64,000 bases of DNA from Arcicella aquatica (GTDB lineage Bacteria; Bacteroidota; Bacteroidia; Cytophagales; Spirosomataceae). The position numbers and the translations under genes are program-made. Below are positions 17,724 through 26,257 of this stretch, one piece after another. Location of the stretch: NCBI RefSeq assembly GCF_034928825.1, contig NZ_JAYFUL010000008.1, forward strand, positions 112,276-176,275, written 5' to 3'. Within the stretch, counting starts at the first letter, position 1. Every line of letters starts with the position of its first letter. The notes beneath the pieces were generated by a model, which did not search any database, was not told the origin of the DNA, and saw only the letters and a list, made by a program, of their open reading frames with translations.

Positions 17724-18494
17724 TCAATTCGGTGGATTACCAGCTACCCAAAGGTCTACCATGTCTCCAGAATGCACTTTGTTACCATTTTCGCATTCAG
17801 GATTTTGTTTGATAATCGTTCCTGCTGGTTCTGTAGAGGTAGGGTCATAAATAACAGTACCAATCTGTAAGCCAGAGCCTTTGATAACAATCTGAGCTTC
17901 GTCATACAATTGTCCTACTACACATGGCACATCCATTTCTACTGAATCAGTTCCATTGCCTACTACCAACGTAACTTTTGAGCCTTTTGCAATTAACGAA
18001 CCAGCATCGATTTTCGTACCTCCGAACTTCACTTCTAATACTTCATTTTGGCGACTATCGTTCTGATATTCTAAATCAGGCTTTAACAAACCCGATACCA
18101 ATAATTGTTGTTCGGCACTCCTGACAGACATTTCTGTAAGCTTGGGCAGCTTAATCATGGGTGCTGTTTCGGTATTGATAGTCAAATAAATTTTTCGTCC
18201 TTGTTTTACTTTTGAGTTTTCCAAAGGATATTGCGAAAGTACAGTTAGAGGCTTTACACCCGCCGTAAAAGTACTGTCAGTTACTTCAAAATCAAGATTT
18301 CTTTCATCCAAAAGGTTTTCTGCCTCCTCCATTGTCAACCCTTTTAAATTAGGAACAGTAATAGCATCGCCGTGATTGGTGCTCCAAGGCAAATACACGA
18401 AGAAAAAACCAAAAAATAAAACCATTAATAACAAGGTTATGATGGCAGCATGGATATAAACGTCTTTTTTTGAATTGGTGGAAATTTTCATCAT
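17724..18494 (-). CDS. Membrane-anchored triple PASTA-domain protein
   Basis: A 256-residue protein with a short cytoplasmic N-terminus, one membrane helix (about 14-36) and three PASTA domains in the periplasm (about 45-108, 112-178 and 186-252). The typical VPNLKGLTMEEAENLL and VPCVVGQLYDEAQIVI starts are visible. PASTA domains bind muropeptides or beta-lactams and usually sit on Ser/Thr kinases or PBPs; here there is no kinase or transpeptidase part, a stand-alone form common in Bacteroidota. Wall sensing or scaffolding is inferred. Confidence 0.92.
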   Translation of the reverse strand: MMKISTNSKKDVYIHAAIITLLLMVLFFGFFFVYLPWSTNHGDAITVPNLKGLTMEEAENLLDERNLDFEVTDSTFTAGVKPLTVLSQYPLENSKVKQGRKIYLTINTETAPMIKLPKLTEMSVRSAEQQLLVSGLLKPDLEYQNDSRQNEVLEVKFGGTKIDAGSLIAKGSKVTLVVGNGTDSVEMDVPCVVGQLYDEAQIVIKGSGLQIGTVIYDPTSTEPAGTIIKQNPECENGNKVHSGDMVDLWVAGNPPN

Positions 18495-18907
18495 TGTTTT
18501 TTAGGGAAATATTAACGTCTATCTGTTAGCATTATTTAGTTTACAATATGTTTAAACAATTATTGGGCTTGATTATAAATAATAAAACCTATTCTCATTA
18601 GCTTACTTTTCTTGTCTTGAAACAAGAAAAGTAACAAAAGAAATTCAAGAAATTCCGAAACTCGCTTCGCTCAAACAGCGGAATTTCGAAAAGGTTTACA
18701 CACTAAAATTATAAACCACTCAATTCCAGATACTTTTATTATTTAAACATACTCTTGATTAGATAATAAATCTACTTTTTTAAATATTTGAGATATTTAC
18801 CAACTGATAAAGGATATTTATGTTGCAATTTACAAGATATTCATTTGAGAAGAATAGATTTCGTAATATTTTAACATATTGCATGATATTTAAGCATTCA
18901 CGATTTT
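18495..18907. other. Divergent AT-rich intergenic region holding element copy B
   Basis: Spacer between the leftward PASTA gene and rightward NAMPT gene. Apart from the two-hairpin element at 18602-18690 it is plain AT-rich sequence. Promoters for both genes must lie here; no exact TAnnTTTG box was found. Confidence 0.5.
18602..18690 (+). repeat. Two-hairpin dispersed element, copy B
   Basis: Hairpin 1 TTACTTTTCTTG/CAAGAAAAGTAA (18603-18614 with 18623-18634) and hairpin 2 GAAATTCCG/CGGAATTTC (18649-18657 with 18679-18687) around ACTCGCTTCGCTCAAACAG. The tail is not conserved. It sits between divergent genes, so it cannot serve simply as a terminator of either. Confidence 0.88.
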
Positions 18908-20284
18908 ATGATGGAAAACAATATTATTTTATTAACCGATAGTTACAAAGTAAGTCATTACAAACAATATCCCGAAGGCACCACTCAAATTTATAGCTAC
19001 TTTGAAAGCCGTGGAGGTAAATTTGAGGAAATTACTTTTTTCGGTTTACAGTATTTATTAAAAGAATATTTAGCAGGACAAGTTGTTACTCAACATAAAA
19101 TAGACCGTGCTGCCAAATTGTACGAAGCGCATTTTGGGAATGCTTCTTTATTCAACAAAGCGGGTTGGGAATATATTTTGCACAATCATGGTGGACGCTT
19201 ACCCATCAGGATAAAAGCCGTACCCGAAGGAAAGGTTATCCCGACCCACAACGTAATGATGACGGTAGAAAACACCGACCCAAATTGCTTTTGGTTGACT
19301 AATTTCTTAGAAACGCTTTTGCTTCAATTATGGTATCCAAGCACCGTAGCTACCATCAGTAGAGAAGTAAAAAAAGTAATAACGACATACCTTGAAGAAA
19401 CAGGCGACCCTACTACGATTGATTTTAAATTACATGATTTTGGCTTTAGGGGCGTAAGCAGTGTAGATAGTGCAAGTATCGGCGGAGCAGCCCATTTGAT
19501 AAATTTTATGGGAACTGATACTGTTACAGCATTGACTTTTATCCAAGCTTATTATGGAAACGAAGACGATATGTTTGGATTCAGTATTCCAGCGGCAGAA
19601 CATAGTACAATAACTAGTTGGGGAAAAGACCAAGAAGTAGATGCCTATCGAAACATGTTAGAACAATATCCAGAAGGCTTGGTGGCGGTAGTAAGTGATA
19701 GTTATGATATATATCATGCCTGTGAAAAATTATGGGGAGAAGTACTAAAAGATGACATTCTAGCTAGAAAAGGTACTTTAGTAGTTCGTCCTGATAGTGG
19801 TGAACCGAAAGAGATAGTACTGAAAGTAGCGGAGATTTTAGGTGAGAAAATTGGTTTTAGCCTTAATTCAAAGGGATATAAAGTATTGCATCCAAACATC
19901 AGAATAATACAGGGCGATGGGGTAAATTATGAAAGTATTGGAGAGATTTTAGCACATTTAAAAAATCATGGTTGGAGTGCCGACAATGTGGCTTTTGGGA
20001 TGGGCGGAGCTTTGCTACAAAAGGTAAATCGTGATACTCAAAAATTTGCTTTTAAATGTAGTTCTGCTACTATCAATGGCACAGAACAAGAGGTTTTTAA
20101 AGACCCTATCACCGACCACGGTAAATTAAGCAAAAAAGGCAGATTGAAATTAGTATTTGAAAACGGTACTTACCACACCAAAAAACAAGAAGAAAGCGGT
20201 GAGGATATTTTAGAAACTGTTTTTGAAAATGGAGAGATTTTGAAAGAAATTAGTTTTGCGGAGGTGAAGGGGAATAGTAAGTAG
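18908..20284 (+). CDS. nadV: Nicotinamide phosphoribosyltransferase (NAMPT/NadV type)
   Basis: Makes nicotinamide mononucleotide from nicotinamide and PRPP, the deamidation-independent NAD salvage route. The 458-residue length and motifs fit the NAMPT family: LLTDSYKVSHYKQYPEGT near the N-terminus, TFFGLQYLLKEYL, HDFGFRGVSS with the catalytic histidine region, SIPAAEHSTITSWG, VVSDSYDIYHACEKLWG and VRPDSGEPKEIVL. Two ATG codons are adjacent (18908 and 18911); either could start. No NMN adenylyltransferase neighbour is seen. The family occurs in animals, phages and scattered bacteria including Bacteroidota. Confidence 0.93.
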   Translation: MMENNIILLTDSYKVSHYKQYPEGTTQIYSYFESRGGKFEEITFFGLQYLLKEYLAGQVVTQHKIDRAAKLYEAHFGNASLFNKAGWEYILHNHGGRLPIRIKAVPEGKVIPTHNVMMTVENTDPNCFWLTNFLETLLLQLWYPSTVATISREVKKVITTYLEETGDPTTIDFKLHDFGFRGVSSVDSASIGGAAHLINFMGTDTVTALTFIQAYYGNEDDMFGFSIPAAEHSTITSWGKDQEVDAYRNMLEQYPEGLVAVVSDSYDIYHACEKLWGEVLKDDILARKGTLVVRPDSGEPKEIVLKVAEILGEKIGFSLNSKGYKVLHPNIRIIQGDGVNYESIGEILAHLKNHGWSADNVAFGMGGALLQKVNRDTQKFAFKCSSATINGTEQEVFKDPITDHGKLSKKGRLKLVFENGTYHTKKQEESGEDILETVFENGEILKEISFAEVKGNSK

Positions 20285-20338
20285 TATTGTTTTAAACAAT
20301 TAGTACAATTAACACTAACTAGATAATATTTAGTTGAT

Positions 20339-20346
20339 TATATTTG
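20339..20346 (+). promoter_or_regulatory. Candidate -7 box of the toxin-antitoxin pair
   Basis: TATATTTG matches TAnnTTTG, 32 bases before the antitoxin ATG. No clear -33 TTTG at the right distance. Confidence 0.4.
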
Positions 20347-20377
20347 TTTAGGTATTGAACAATAGATATTTATAAAA

Positions 20378-20578
20378 ATGACAGCTGAAAAAACTATCAA
20401 TATAAAGGCTAAACTTGAGCCTACTAAAAAAGAGCTATTTGAGATTTTACTGAAAGAATCTAACTTAACGTATGACGACGTTATTGATAACGCAGTTACT
20501 CAATTCATCAGGGCTAATAAAGATTTGTTAAAAGAAGACCAAAAGAAAAAATTTAGAAATTTCTTATTAAGCAAATGA
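20378..20578 (+). CDS. Probable antitoxin partner of the PIN-domain protein
   Basis: A 66-residue acidic/basic small protein with an N-terminal strand-like TINIKAKLEPTKKELFEILLKESNLTYDDVIDNAVTQFI, compatible with a ribbon-helix-helix DNA-binding fold, and a lysine-rich tail. The last codons overlap the PIN gene start (ATGA, 20575-20578), the coupling typical of toxin-antitoxin pairs. The antitoxin call rests on context; no named family was recognised. Confidence 0.65.
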   Translation: MTAEKTINIKAKLEPTKKELFEILLKESNLTYDDVIDNAVTQFIRANKDLLKEDQKKKFRNFLLSK

Positions 20579-21054
20579 AGGTTTTCAAAACTAAAGTAAT
20601 TATCGACACCAATATTCTTTTTAATGATTTTCTACATCGATACGCTCAATTCGGATTGTCAACTTCAAAGAAAGAATTAAACAATAGAAGAGATTGTAAT
20701 AATGCCATAACTATTATTCGTAACAGAAGATACATCAAAACAATTATAGCCGATTTTGCATTAATGAAAGTTATCTCTTTGATGGATAAAACGAAAGTAC
20801 CAAAATCAATTCAGGTTGCTGAAATAGAATACCTTCAAAAAAATCATACTATCGTTCCATTGAATGGAACATTAATTACAAAAGCTGTAAACGAAATAAA
20901 AAAGAACCAAGAAGTAAAGGATATTGAAGATGCTATGCAATATACTTTAGCAAGTACACATAATTGCTCTCATTTACTTACTCTGAATACTCGTGATTTT
21001 ACTCCTTTCGATATAAAGGTTATTAAACCTGACAAGGCTAGATTAATTTATTAA
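20575..21054 (+). CDS. PIN-domain ribonuclease, probable toxin
   Basis: A 159-residue PIN domain predicted to cut RNA with Mg2+ or Mn2+. Seen: the first acidic residue D11 in KVIIDTNILFNDFL, a mid-domain acid cluster at 116-119 (DIEDAMQYTLA), and D141 in LTLNTRDF. It is close to the VapC/PIN_3 layout, although the central helix (RDCNNAITIIRNRRYIKTIIADF) is longer than in small VapC. Its start overlaps the small gene before it, supporting a VapBC-like module. A 279-bp MITE begins four bases after the stop codon. Confidence 0.82.
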   Translation: MKVFKTKVIIDTNILFNDFLHRYAQFGLSTSKKELNNRRDCNNAITIIRNRRYIKTIIADFALMKVISLMDKTKVPKSIQVAEIEYLQKNHTIVPLNGTLITKAVNEIKKNQEVKDIEDAMQYTLASTHNCSHLLTLNTRDFTPFDIKVIKPDKARLIY

Positions 21055-21137
21055 AAACATGAGTCATCCCGAATTTTTCCTAAAATTGTGCGTTTTGGAG
21101 ACAATTTGTGAGGTTTTCTAATTAATTATCGTCTAGT

Positions 21138-21254
21138 CCTTACTTTTCTTTCCTTGATGAAAGAAAAGTAACCGCGCGGCGGACCGCAAAAGAAAATCAA
21201 GAATTCCTAATCGCATCGGCGAACCGACTCGCTCCGCTCAAACAGTAGGAATTC
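21138..21254 (+). repeat. Two-hairpin dispersed element, copy C (inside MITE)
   Basis: Hairpin 1 TTACTTTTCTTTC/GAAAGAAAAGTAA (21140-21152 with 21159-21171). A GC-rich insert CCGCGCGGCGGACCGC follows. Hairpin 2 is GAATTCCTA/TAGGAATTC (21201-21209 with 21246-21254), different in sequence from copy A but still fully paired, around the same ACTCGCTCCGCTCAAACAG loop. Confidence 0.88.
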
Positions 21255-21270
21255 CTTGCCCATCAATCAT

Positions 21271-21308
21271 AAAAAAGCGGTCGAAAAACTAATTTCGACC
21301 GCTTTTTT
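21271..21308. terminator. Two-way terminator hairpin inside MITE copy 1
   Basis: A 16-bp perfect stem, AAAAAAGCGGTCGAAA/TTTCGACCGCTTTTTT, with the six-base loop AACTAA. A and T runs on both sides make it a terminator in both directions, between the convergent PIN and RRM genes. Confidence 0.85.
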
Positions 21309-21397
21309 ATGATTTTTAAATTCGGGATGACTCATGTTTCCATTATCATAAGCCTAAAGCATATTGCCTACAGCTTACAGTTCAAAGCTAAATCACC

Positions 21398-21742
21398 CTA
21401 ATCTCTCCTCCCCTTATTATTCCCTCTAAAAGGTTTCCACTCCTTATTTTCAGGTTTTACAAAAGGTTTTTTCTTTTTGTCTTTATCTAAACTTCCAGCA
21501 TTGTTTGGAATAGATTCGTTCACTACAATTTTTCTTTCGTCTATTTCAGCACCATTCAATGATTCAATCGCTAATTGAGCTTCAGCATCGTTTGGCATTT
21601 GCACAAAAGCAAAACCTTTGTTCTGACGCGTAATTTTATCAATCACAATTTTAGCAGAAGTTACTTCGCCATATACTTCAAAAATCTCTTTCAGTCTTGC
21701 ATCCTTCCACTTGAAAGGGATGCTTCCTACATAAATATCCAT
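21398..21742 (-). CDS. RRM-domain RNA-binding protein
   Basis: A single RNA recognition motif (about 1-78) plus a basic tail. RNP2 is seen as IYVGSI at 3-8 and RNP1 as KGFAFVQM near 42-49. The C-terminal ~35 residues are Lys/Arg/Gly/Asn-rich (KKKKPFVKPENKEW, then RGNNKGRRD). This is the small RRM family of Bacteroidota and Cyanobacteria, thought to bind single-stranded RNA; some are cold-induced. A TACCTTTG box lies just upstream. Confidence 0.93.
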   Translation of the reverse strand: MDIYVGSIPFKWKDARLKEIFEVYGEVTSAKIVIDKITRQNKGFAFVQMPNDAEAQLAIESLNGAEIDERKIVVNESIPNNAGSLDKDKKKKPFVKPENKEWKPFRGNNKGRRD

Positions 21743-21764
21743 TGTTTATTATTTTATTTCAATA

Positions 21765-21772
21765 CAAAGGTA
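21765..21772 (-). promoter_or_regulatory. Candidate -7 box for the RRM gene
   Basis: On the minus strand the sequence reads TACCTTTG, matching TAnnTTTG, 22 bases before the ATG at 21742. The leader would be about 15 bases. No clear -33 box. Confidence 0.45.
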
Positions 21773-21853
21773 AGCAATATACCATACTATGGATACTATT
21801 TAGAAGATTCGTTTGCTAGCTTTTCATTGTGTAAACAAAAAATGTTTATTCTC

Positions 21854-22735
21854 TTAGTGATTACCATATCGTTTTTCGCCTGCTAAAATTGCCACCTTCA
21901 ATTTATTATCTGGTGTTGGCAACGGACAAGTAGCGTAAGGCGTAAATGCACATGGCGGGTTATAAGCTTTATTGAAATCTACATAGGTGAATCCGTCAGC
22001 ATCTGGCTTAGGCACTTCCAGAAATCTACCTCCACCATAGCTGTCATGCTGGTTGGTTAAGTCGCCAAAGACCAAACTCAAATCATTGCCCGAGCTAGTT
22101 GCATCTAATGAATACTCTTTACCATCTACAGTAAACACTAATTTGCCTGGTGAATCTTGTTCATAGGTACGTCCCGTAATATCTGTAATCTTCAACTTTT
22201 TGCCTTGAGTAGGTACAAATTTGGCTTTTATGCGCCAGTTTTCACTGATTGGAAAGGTATTAATTCCTTTAAATTCTTTCAAAATCGGACTTTCTAAGTC
22301 GCGCAAACGAATAGCATATTGTTCACCTCTTTTGATAACAAACCAACGCAGAGACTTGTGTTTAAGCACTACAGGTCTGCCTTCGTATGGAAACAAAATT
22401 GTTTGATTTACAGGTTGTTCTCCATTATAAACCGAAGTATTATTATAAGCTTCAAAGGTTACTTTACCGTCTTTCAAAATAATTTTGCCCAAATTAGCAT
22501 CGCTATGGTCTGATGGAAAAACTATTTTGTTTTTAGCATCACCACCAATGGTATTTTCACCTTCCTCAAGCCAAATTAAGCCTGCCAGATTTAGCCAACC
22601 ATTCTCACTTTTCAAGCCTTCAATGCGTTTTTGTTGCCAGCTTTTTATTTCACTTTCATAAGGGGAATCAAGCCTAAAGGCAGAAACGAGTCCAGATAAC
22701 AATATCACGGATAGGATTATACTATTTTTTTTCAT
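21854..22735 (-). CDS. DUF1684 family secreted protein
   Basis: A 293-residue protein with a signal peptide (about 1-19, ending LVSAF). The DUF1684 core is recognised by SENGWLNLAGLIWLEEGENTIGG near 44-66, the LRDLESP strand and the diagnostic end NPPCAFTPYATCPLPTPDN with its two cysteines. The function of the family is unknown, though it is widespread. It appears to be a single-gene unit. Confidence 0.9.
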   Translation of the reverse strand: MKKNSIILSVILLSGLVSAFRLDSPYESEIKSWQQKRIEGLKSENGWLNLAGLIWLEEGENTIGGDAKNKIVFPSDHSDANLGKIILKDGKVTFEAYNNTSVYNGEQPVNQTILFPYEGRPVVLKHKSLRWFVIKRGEQYAIRLRDLESPILKEFKGINTFPISENWRIKAKFVPTQGKKLKITDITGRTYEQDSPGKLVFTVDGKEYSLDATSSGNDLSLVFGDLTNQHDSYGGGRFLEVPKPDADGFTYVDFNKAYNPPCAFTPYATCPLPTPDNKLKVAILAGEKRYGNH

Positions 22736-22865
22736 GGAATTTAGATTGACTGATAAAGGTTCTAAGCAATAAACACTATATAATCTATCTTTTAAATAGA
22801 TTTAATATCAAAATTAATAGAAAAATTGTAAAACGCAATTGCTTAGTGCTGTATCCTACTAAAAA

Positions 22866-23474
22866 TCACACGGTTCGTAAATATTCTACTGAAATGTTAT
22901 CTATCTTTTCTAATTTCCCTAGAATCTGGTTGGCTAACGATTTTCTGAAATCAATTTCTATTGTACACTGGTTATCAAAGACTTGATTCTTGATTTTCAA
23001 ATCAAAATCCTTCACCACCTTCATTACATCGTTCATTTGGATATATTCAAATTGCACTTGGTAGACTTCATTAACTGTCTTCTCAACTACGTCAGCTACC
23101 AAAAGGGCTTCTTCTGTAGCTGATTTATAAGCATTGATTAACCCCGGAACACCCAATAATGTACCGCCCCAATAGCGGACTACTACTACCAGAATATTGG
23201 TAATATCTTTAGACAAAAGCACATTCAATATCGGGCGACCAGCCGAACCCGAAGGCTCGCCATCATCGTTTACCCTGAAATTAGTTTTATCTAACCCCAA
23301 GCGAAAGGCATAGCAAAAATGCACCGCCTTGAAATGTTCTTTGCGGAGTGGTTCTATCAAGGCTTTTACTTCAGCCTCTTGTTCTATGTGATAAGCAAAA
23401 GCCAAAAACTTACTGCCCTTATCCTTGAAAAGCCCTTCCGAGGGACTTTTTATTGTTTTGTATGTATCTTCCAA
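22866..23474 (-). CDS. YigZ/IMPACT family protein
   Basis: A 202-residue protein. The IMPACT N-terminal (UPF0029) domain is seen with NDDGEPSGSAGRPILNVL near 66-83 and VVVVRYWGGTLLGVPGLINAYKSA near 97-120, followed by the DUF1949 ferredoxin-like domain. E. coli YigZ and human IMPACT are relatives; the biochemical role is unsettled, with links to translation control. The next upstream gene is separated by a repetitive AT-rich stretch. Confidence 0.93.
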   Translation of the reverse strand: MEDTYKTIKSPSEGLFKDKGSKFLAFAYHIEQEAEVKALIEPLRKEHFKAVHFCYAFRLGLDKTNFRVNDDGEPSGSAGRPILNVLLSKDITNILVVVVRYWGGTLLGVPGLINAYKSATEEALLVADVVEKTVNEVYQVQFEYIQMNDVMKVVKDFDLKIKNQVFDNQCTIEIDFRKSLANQILGKLEKIDNISVEYLRTV

Positions 23475-23645
23475 TTAATTTGAAAATTTGGTGATTTGAA
23501 GATTTGAAAATGATTAAACTTCTTGATTTGAGAATTTGAAGATTTGAAAATGATTCAAGCTTTTGATTTGATGATTGAAATTCAAAATTGACTATTCTAA
23601 TATTTTCAAATTTCCAAATCTTCAAATTTTCAAATTAGCCAGTTT
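23475..23645. repeat. GATTTGAAGATTTGAAAATG-type word repeat
   Basis: Degenerate repeats of TTTGAAGATTTGAAAATGATT at about 23480-23575, then their inverted forms (TTTCAAATTTCCAAATCTTCAAA) at about 23604-23645. The whole stretch can fold into a long AT-rich hairpin. Open frames over it are low-complexity artefacts. Confidence 0.65.
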
Positions 23646-24392
23646 TCAAATTAAAACATCTATTCCCTTATCCCTGTATACTACCACATCTTCAATATTC
23701 GCATTCGTAATCAACACATCCACCAAAGTAATCGGAGCGAACGTTAAGTACTTATCCTTTCCCAGTTTTGAAGCATCACAAAGAAAATATTTCTTGGCTG
23801 AAGCATTTGCCATCGCTAAAGTAATGCTGGCCTCATCTTCTCCAAAGGCACTTAGTCCGTTTTCTGGTGAGATACCATCAACACCTAAAAAGGCTTTATC
23901 AACTTTATAGCGAGCAATATGTTCTTCCGCAATTCTGCCGTGCACCGCTTGCCGTTCTTGGTCGATTTCTCCTCCAATCAGATTGATTGATACTTGGCTA
24001 CCCATCAATTCATAGACCACAGGCAACGAATTAGTAATGACTTTAATCCGCTTGTTTTTAATAAACTGGCACATCCTAAAAACAGTACTGCCACAGTCCA
24101 TCAAAATAATATCACCATCTTTAATCTGCTGTGCGGCTAGCTGGCAAATCTTATCTTTCTCCTTGGCATTTACCGCTGTTTTGTTGGCAAAAGTAAAAGG
24201 CATTTGTGCCAAAGCAAGCTTCATTGCTCCGCCATGTGTACGAAACAACAAGCCATCGGTAGCCATTTGTTGCAAATCTCTACGGATAGTAATCTCTGAA
24301 ATATCTAAAGCTTGGGCAAAATCTTTTACCTCCGCCTCTCCCCTTTCTTCTAAAATTTTTAGAATTATCTGCTTTCTATTTTGAAAACTCAT
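23646..24392 (-). CDS. DeoR/GlpR-family transcriptional regulator
   Basis: A 248-residue repressor-type regulator. An N-terminal DeoR helix-turn-helix is seen (RKQIILKILEERGEAEVKDFAQALDISEITIRRDLQQM), then a DeoRC effector domain (DIILMDCGSTVFRMCQFI, ITNSLPVVYELM, LIGGEIDQERQAVHG, KAFLGVDGIS). The effector is usually a sugar phosphate. The ATG at 24392 (MSFQNRKQ) was preferred to a TTG 33 bases upstream because it gives the standard family start. It is divergent from the NUDIX operon with a 56-base AT-rich gap, a likely operator site. Confidence 0.9.
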   Translation of the reverse strand: MSFQNRKQIILKILEERGEAEVKDFAQALDISEITIRRDLQQMATDGLLFRTHGGAMKLALAQMPFTFANKTAVNAKEKDKICQLAAQQIKDGDIILMDCGSTVFRMCQFIKNKRIKVITNSLPVVYELMGSQVSINLIGGEIDQERQAVHGRIAEEHIARYKVDKAFLGVDGISPENGLSAFGEDEASITLAMANASAKKYFLCDASKLGKDKYLTFAPITLVDVLITNANIEDVVVYRDKGIDVLI

Positions 24393-24448
24393 AAAAACAT
24401 GATTAATTTGTTCAAAAATAATCAATAATTATCAAATATAATCATAAA

Positions 24449-25027
24449 ATGATTCCAAGCATCAAAATTAAGAAAACCGAGGTACTTTCAGACAATTGGT
24501 ACACATTACGCAAAATAACTTTTGATATTGAACAAAAAGACGGTTCGTGGATAACACAGTCAAGAGAAGCCTACGACCGTGGTAATGGGGCAGTGATTTT
24601 ATTATACAACATAGCCAACAAAACGGTGATATTGACCGAACAATTCAGAATGCCGACCTATCATAACGGAAACCCGACAGGGATGTTGATTGAAGCTTGT
24701 GCAGGTTTGTTGGACGAAGACAATGCAGAAGATTGTATCAAACGAGAAACCGAAGAGGAAACGGGCTTTAGAATTACCGAGGTAAAAAAGATTTATGAAG
24801 CCTATATGTCGCCTGGTTCGGTGACGGAGATACTCTATTTCTTTGTAGCCGAATACGACAAAAGTCAGCAAGTAAGCGAAGGTGGCGGTGTAGAGGGCGA
24901 ACACGAAAACATTGAGGTATTAGAGTTATCTTTTGAAAAAGCTCTGAACATGATAACAACTGGTGAAATAAAAGATGCCAAGACGATAATGCTTTTGCAA
25001 TATATCAGACTTAAAAACATACTGTAA
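24449..25027 (+). CDS. NUDIX hydrolase, NudK-like
   Basis: A 192-residue pyrophosphohydrolase. The NUDIX box lies at about 86-107 (GLLDEDNAEDCIKRETEEETGF), one residue shorter between G and RE than the general pattern, as in GDP-mannose/ADP-ribose pyrophosphatases of the NudK group. YMSPGSVTEILYFF and the EGEHENIEVLEL end also fit that group. It probably acts on a nucleotide sugar such as GDP-mannose or ADP-ribose. The stop codon overlaps the next ATG (TAATG), so the two are translationally coupled. Confidence 0.88.
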   Translation: MIPSIKIKKTEVLSDNWYTLRKITFDIEQKDGSWITQSREAYDRGNGAVILLYNIANKTVILTEQFRMPTYHNGNPTGMLIEACAGLLDEDNAEDCIKRETEEETGFRITEVKKIYEAYMSPGSVTEILYFFVAEYDKSQQVSEGGGVEGEHENIEVLELSFEKALNMITTGEIKDAKTIMLLQYIRLKNIL

Positions 25028-25401
25028 TGCCAAATAACCAACCAATGATGATACTAGTAGCAGGGCCATATCGCTCAGGTACGAATGACAACCCAGCTTT
25101 GATAGAAGCCAACGTAAAAGCCATGACCGACATCGCCTTGGAATTGTACCGAATGGGACATATTCCAGTATTAGGCGAATGGTTTGCCCTACCCTTAATT
25201 GAAGCAGCAGGTTCAAAAGAAGTAGGCGACGCCATATTTAATAAAATATTTCATCCTATTGCTATTAAGCTAATTAGTCATTGTGATGCAGTATTAAGAA
25301 TTGGAGGAACATCCACAGGTGCAGACGAAATGGTGAATGTTGGATTGGCTAAGGGGAAAATGGTGTTTTATGATGTGAGGGAGATTGGGGTGGTTGAATA
25401 A
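25027..25401 (+). CDS. DUF4406/nucleoside 2-deoxyribosyltransferase-like protein
   Basis: A 124-residue Rossmann-like protein. ILVAGPYRSG at the N-terminus, a LYRMGHIPVLGEWFALPLI segment and CDAVLRIGGTSTGADEMVNVGLAKGKMVFY resemble the DUF4406/deoxyribosyltransferase fold that handles nucleosides or nucleotides. It overlaps the NUDIX gene by one base, pointing to a joint role in nucleotide or nucleotide-sugar clean-up. The catalytic residues of true deoxyribosyltransferases cannot be confirmed by eye. Confidence 0.78.
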   Translation: MPNNQPMMILVAGPYRSGTNDNPALIEANVKAMTDIALELYRMGHIPVLGEWFALPLIEAAGSKEVGDAIFNKIFHPIAIKLISHCDAVLRIGGTSTGADEMVNVGLAKGKMVFYDVREIGVVE

Positions 25402-25734
25402 ACCGAAATTTGTCTTTTACCAAGAAAACTTACCGTATAATAAGTTTAGTGTAATTATTGGGGTGGATGTTTTTATGTAACTTGGGGAATTGGTAGATTG
25501 GGGTTTGAAAGTTATTGAGTAGTCTGAGACTGCTTTTCATATACCGTTTTAAGACTAGCAGCTTGTAACAGCAAAGTAGCTTTGCTTAATACTTACACCT
25601 GTAAATGTATGACAGCAAGTAAACTTTCTTTCAAAAATTTGAACAACGTAATTCGTTGGCAAGAGACTGAAAATATTAACCAAATCAGTTTTTTACAGAT
25701 TATATTTATATTTAAGCAACAAAACCTAAATAAA
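25402..25734. other. Intergenic region with half of a RAYT-type palindrome pair
   Basis: Contains AGTCTGAGACT (25521-25531), the first of the GCAGTCTCAGACTGC family that surrounds the RAYT gene. No gene recognised; an in-frame extension of the next ORF across 25582-25734 lacks family similarity. Confidence 0.5.
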
Positions 25735-26127
25735 ATGGGCTTTCGCTATCATAAAAGAATAGGAACTAACAAAGGTTTGGGACTGAACATAAGCGGTTCG
25801 GGACTTTCAAGTAGTTATCGATCCAAATATGGCTCTATTGGCTCAAAGGGATTTTCAATAAAAAGTGGAATTCCAGGCTTGACTTTTAGAAGTGGTTGGG
25901 GCGGTGGAAAAAACAAAGGTGCTGGTGCTTTAGTTGTTTTGGCAGTAATGGCGACATTTTTTTTTGTTTATATTTCAATTGTTGTTCTCTACAACTTAAT
26001 CCGACTACTAATTTGGGGTGGGACGGAATTATATCATTTAGGTCTGAGACTTTATTATCGTTGGAAAGAAAAACAGGCTTTAAAACTTGAAATGCAACAT
26101 GCAGAGACAAACAAAAATATCAGCTAA
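25735..26127 (+). CDS. DUF4236 domain membrane protein
   Basis: A 130-residue protein. The N-terminal DUF4236 domain is clear: MGFRYHKRIGTNKGLGLNISGSGLSSSYRS, then GSIGSKGFSIKSGIPGLTFRSG. It is followed by one strong membrane segment (about 59-83) and a charged tail. The function is unknown. The ATG at 25735 was chosen because it begins the domain exactly; the frame is open upstream. It lies between two REP-like palindromes and just before the RAYT gene. Confidence 0.85.
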   Translation: MGFRYHKRIGTNKGLGLNISGSGLSSSYRSKYGSIGSKGFSIKSGIPGLTFRSGWGGGKNKGAGALVVLAVMATFFFVYISIVVLYNLIRLLIWGGTELYHLGLRLYYRWKEKQALKLEMQHAETNKNIS

Positions 26128-26168
26128 CGCTACTGATGAATATAGGCTCGATATTTGTACTACACGCT

Positions 26169-26219
26169 GTTCCAAGTTTAAAAACTTGGAACAAAAGATA
26201 AAATGCAGTCTCAGACTGC
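26169..26219. repeat. REP-like palindrome pair, left of RAYT
   Basis: GTTCCAAGTTT/AAACTTGGAAC hairpin (26169-26192), then a 12-base A/T spacer and the perfect palindrome GCAGTCTCAGACTGC (26205-26219). This two-part unit recurs at 26828, 27151 and 28975. Confidence 0.88.
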
Positions 26220-26257
26220 AAGCAAAATAAAATACAGTTCTACAAAACAATACAATA

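Larger units (their letters stand above)
21058..21336. mobile_element. 279-bp MITE-like element, copy 1
   Basis: A non-coding element bounded by 19-bp perfect inverted repeats (CATGAGTCATCCCGAATTT at the left, its complement at the right). Inside are two-hairpin element copy C (21138-21254) and a strong two-way terminator hairpin (21271-21286 with 21293-21308). A second copy of the same 279-bp length is at 41678 and a 70-bp short form at 43872. No target duplication is obvious by eye. Confidence 0.88.

Noticed and set aside
23419..23625. 68-codon frame on the minus strand and 111-codon frame on the plus strand near 23575
   Set aside because: Both run through the degenerate TTTGAAAATTTGAAG repeat and give low-complexity SNLQIFK-type translations.
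24393..24448. DeoR operator
   Set aside because: The 56-base gap is AT-rich with partial repeats of ATAATCAATAATTATCA, but no clear symmetrical operator could be separated from base composition.
24602..25235. Several minus-strand frames opposite the NUDIX and DUF4406 genes
   Set aside because: They are shadows; the plus-strand genes have intact family motifs and overlap each other as an operon.
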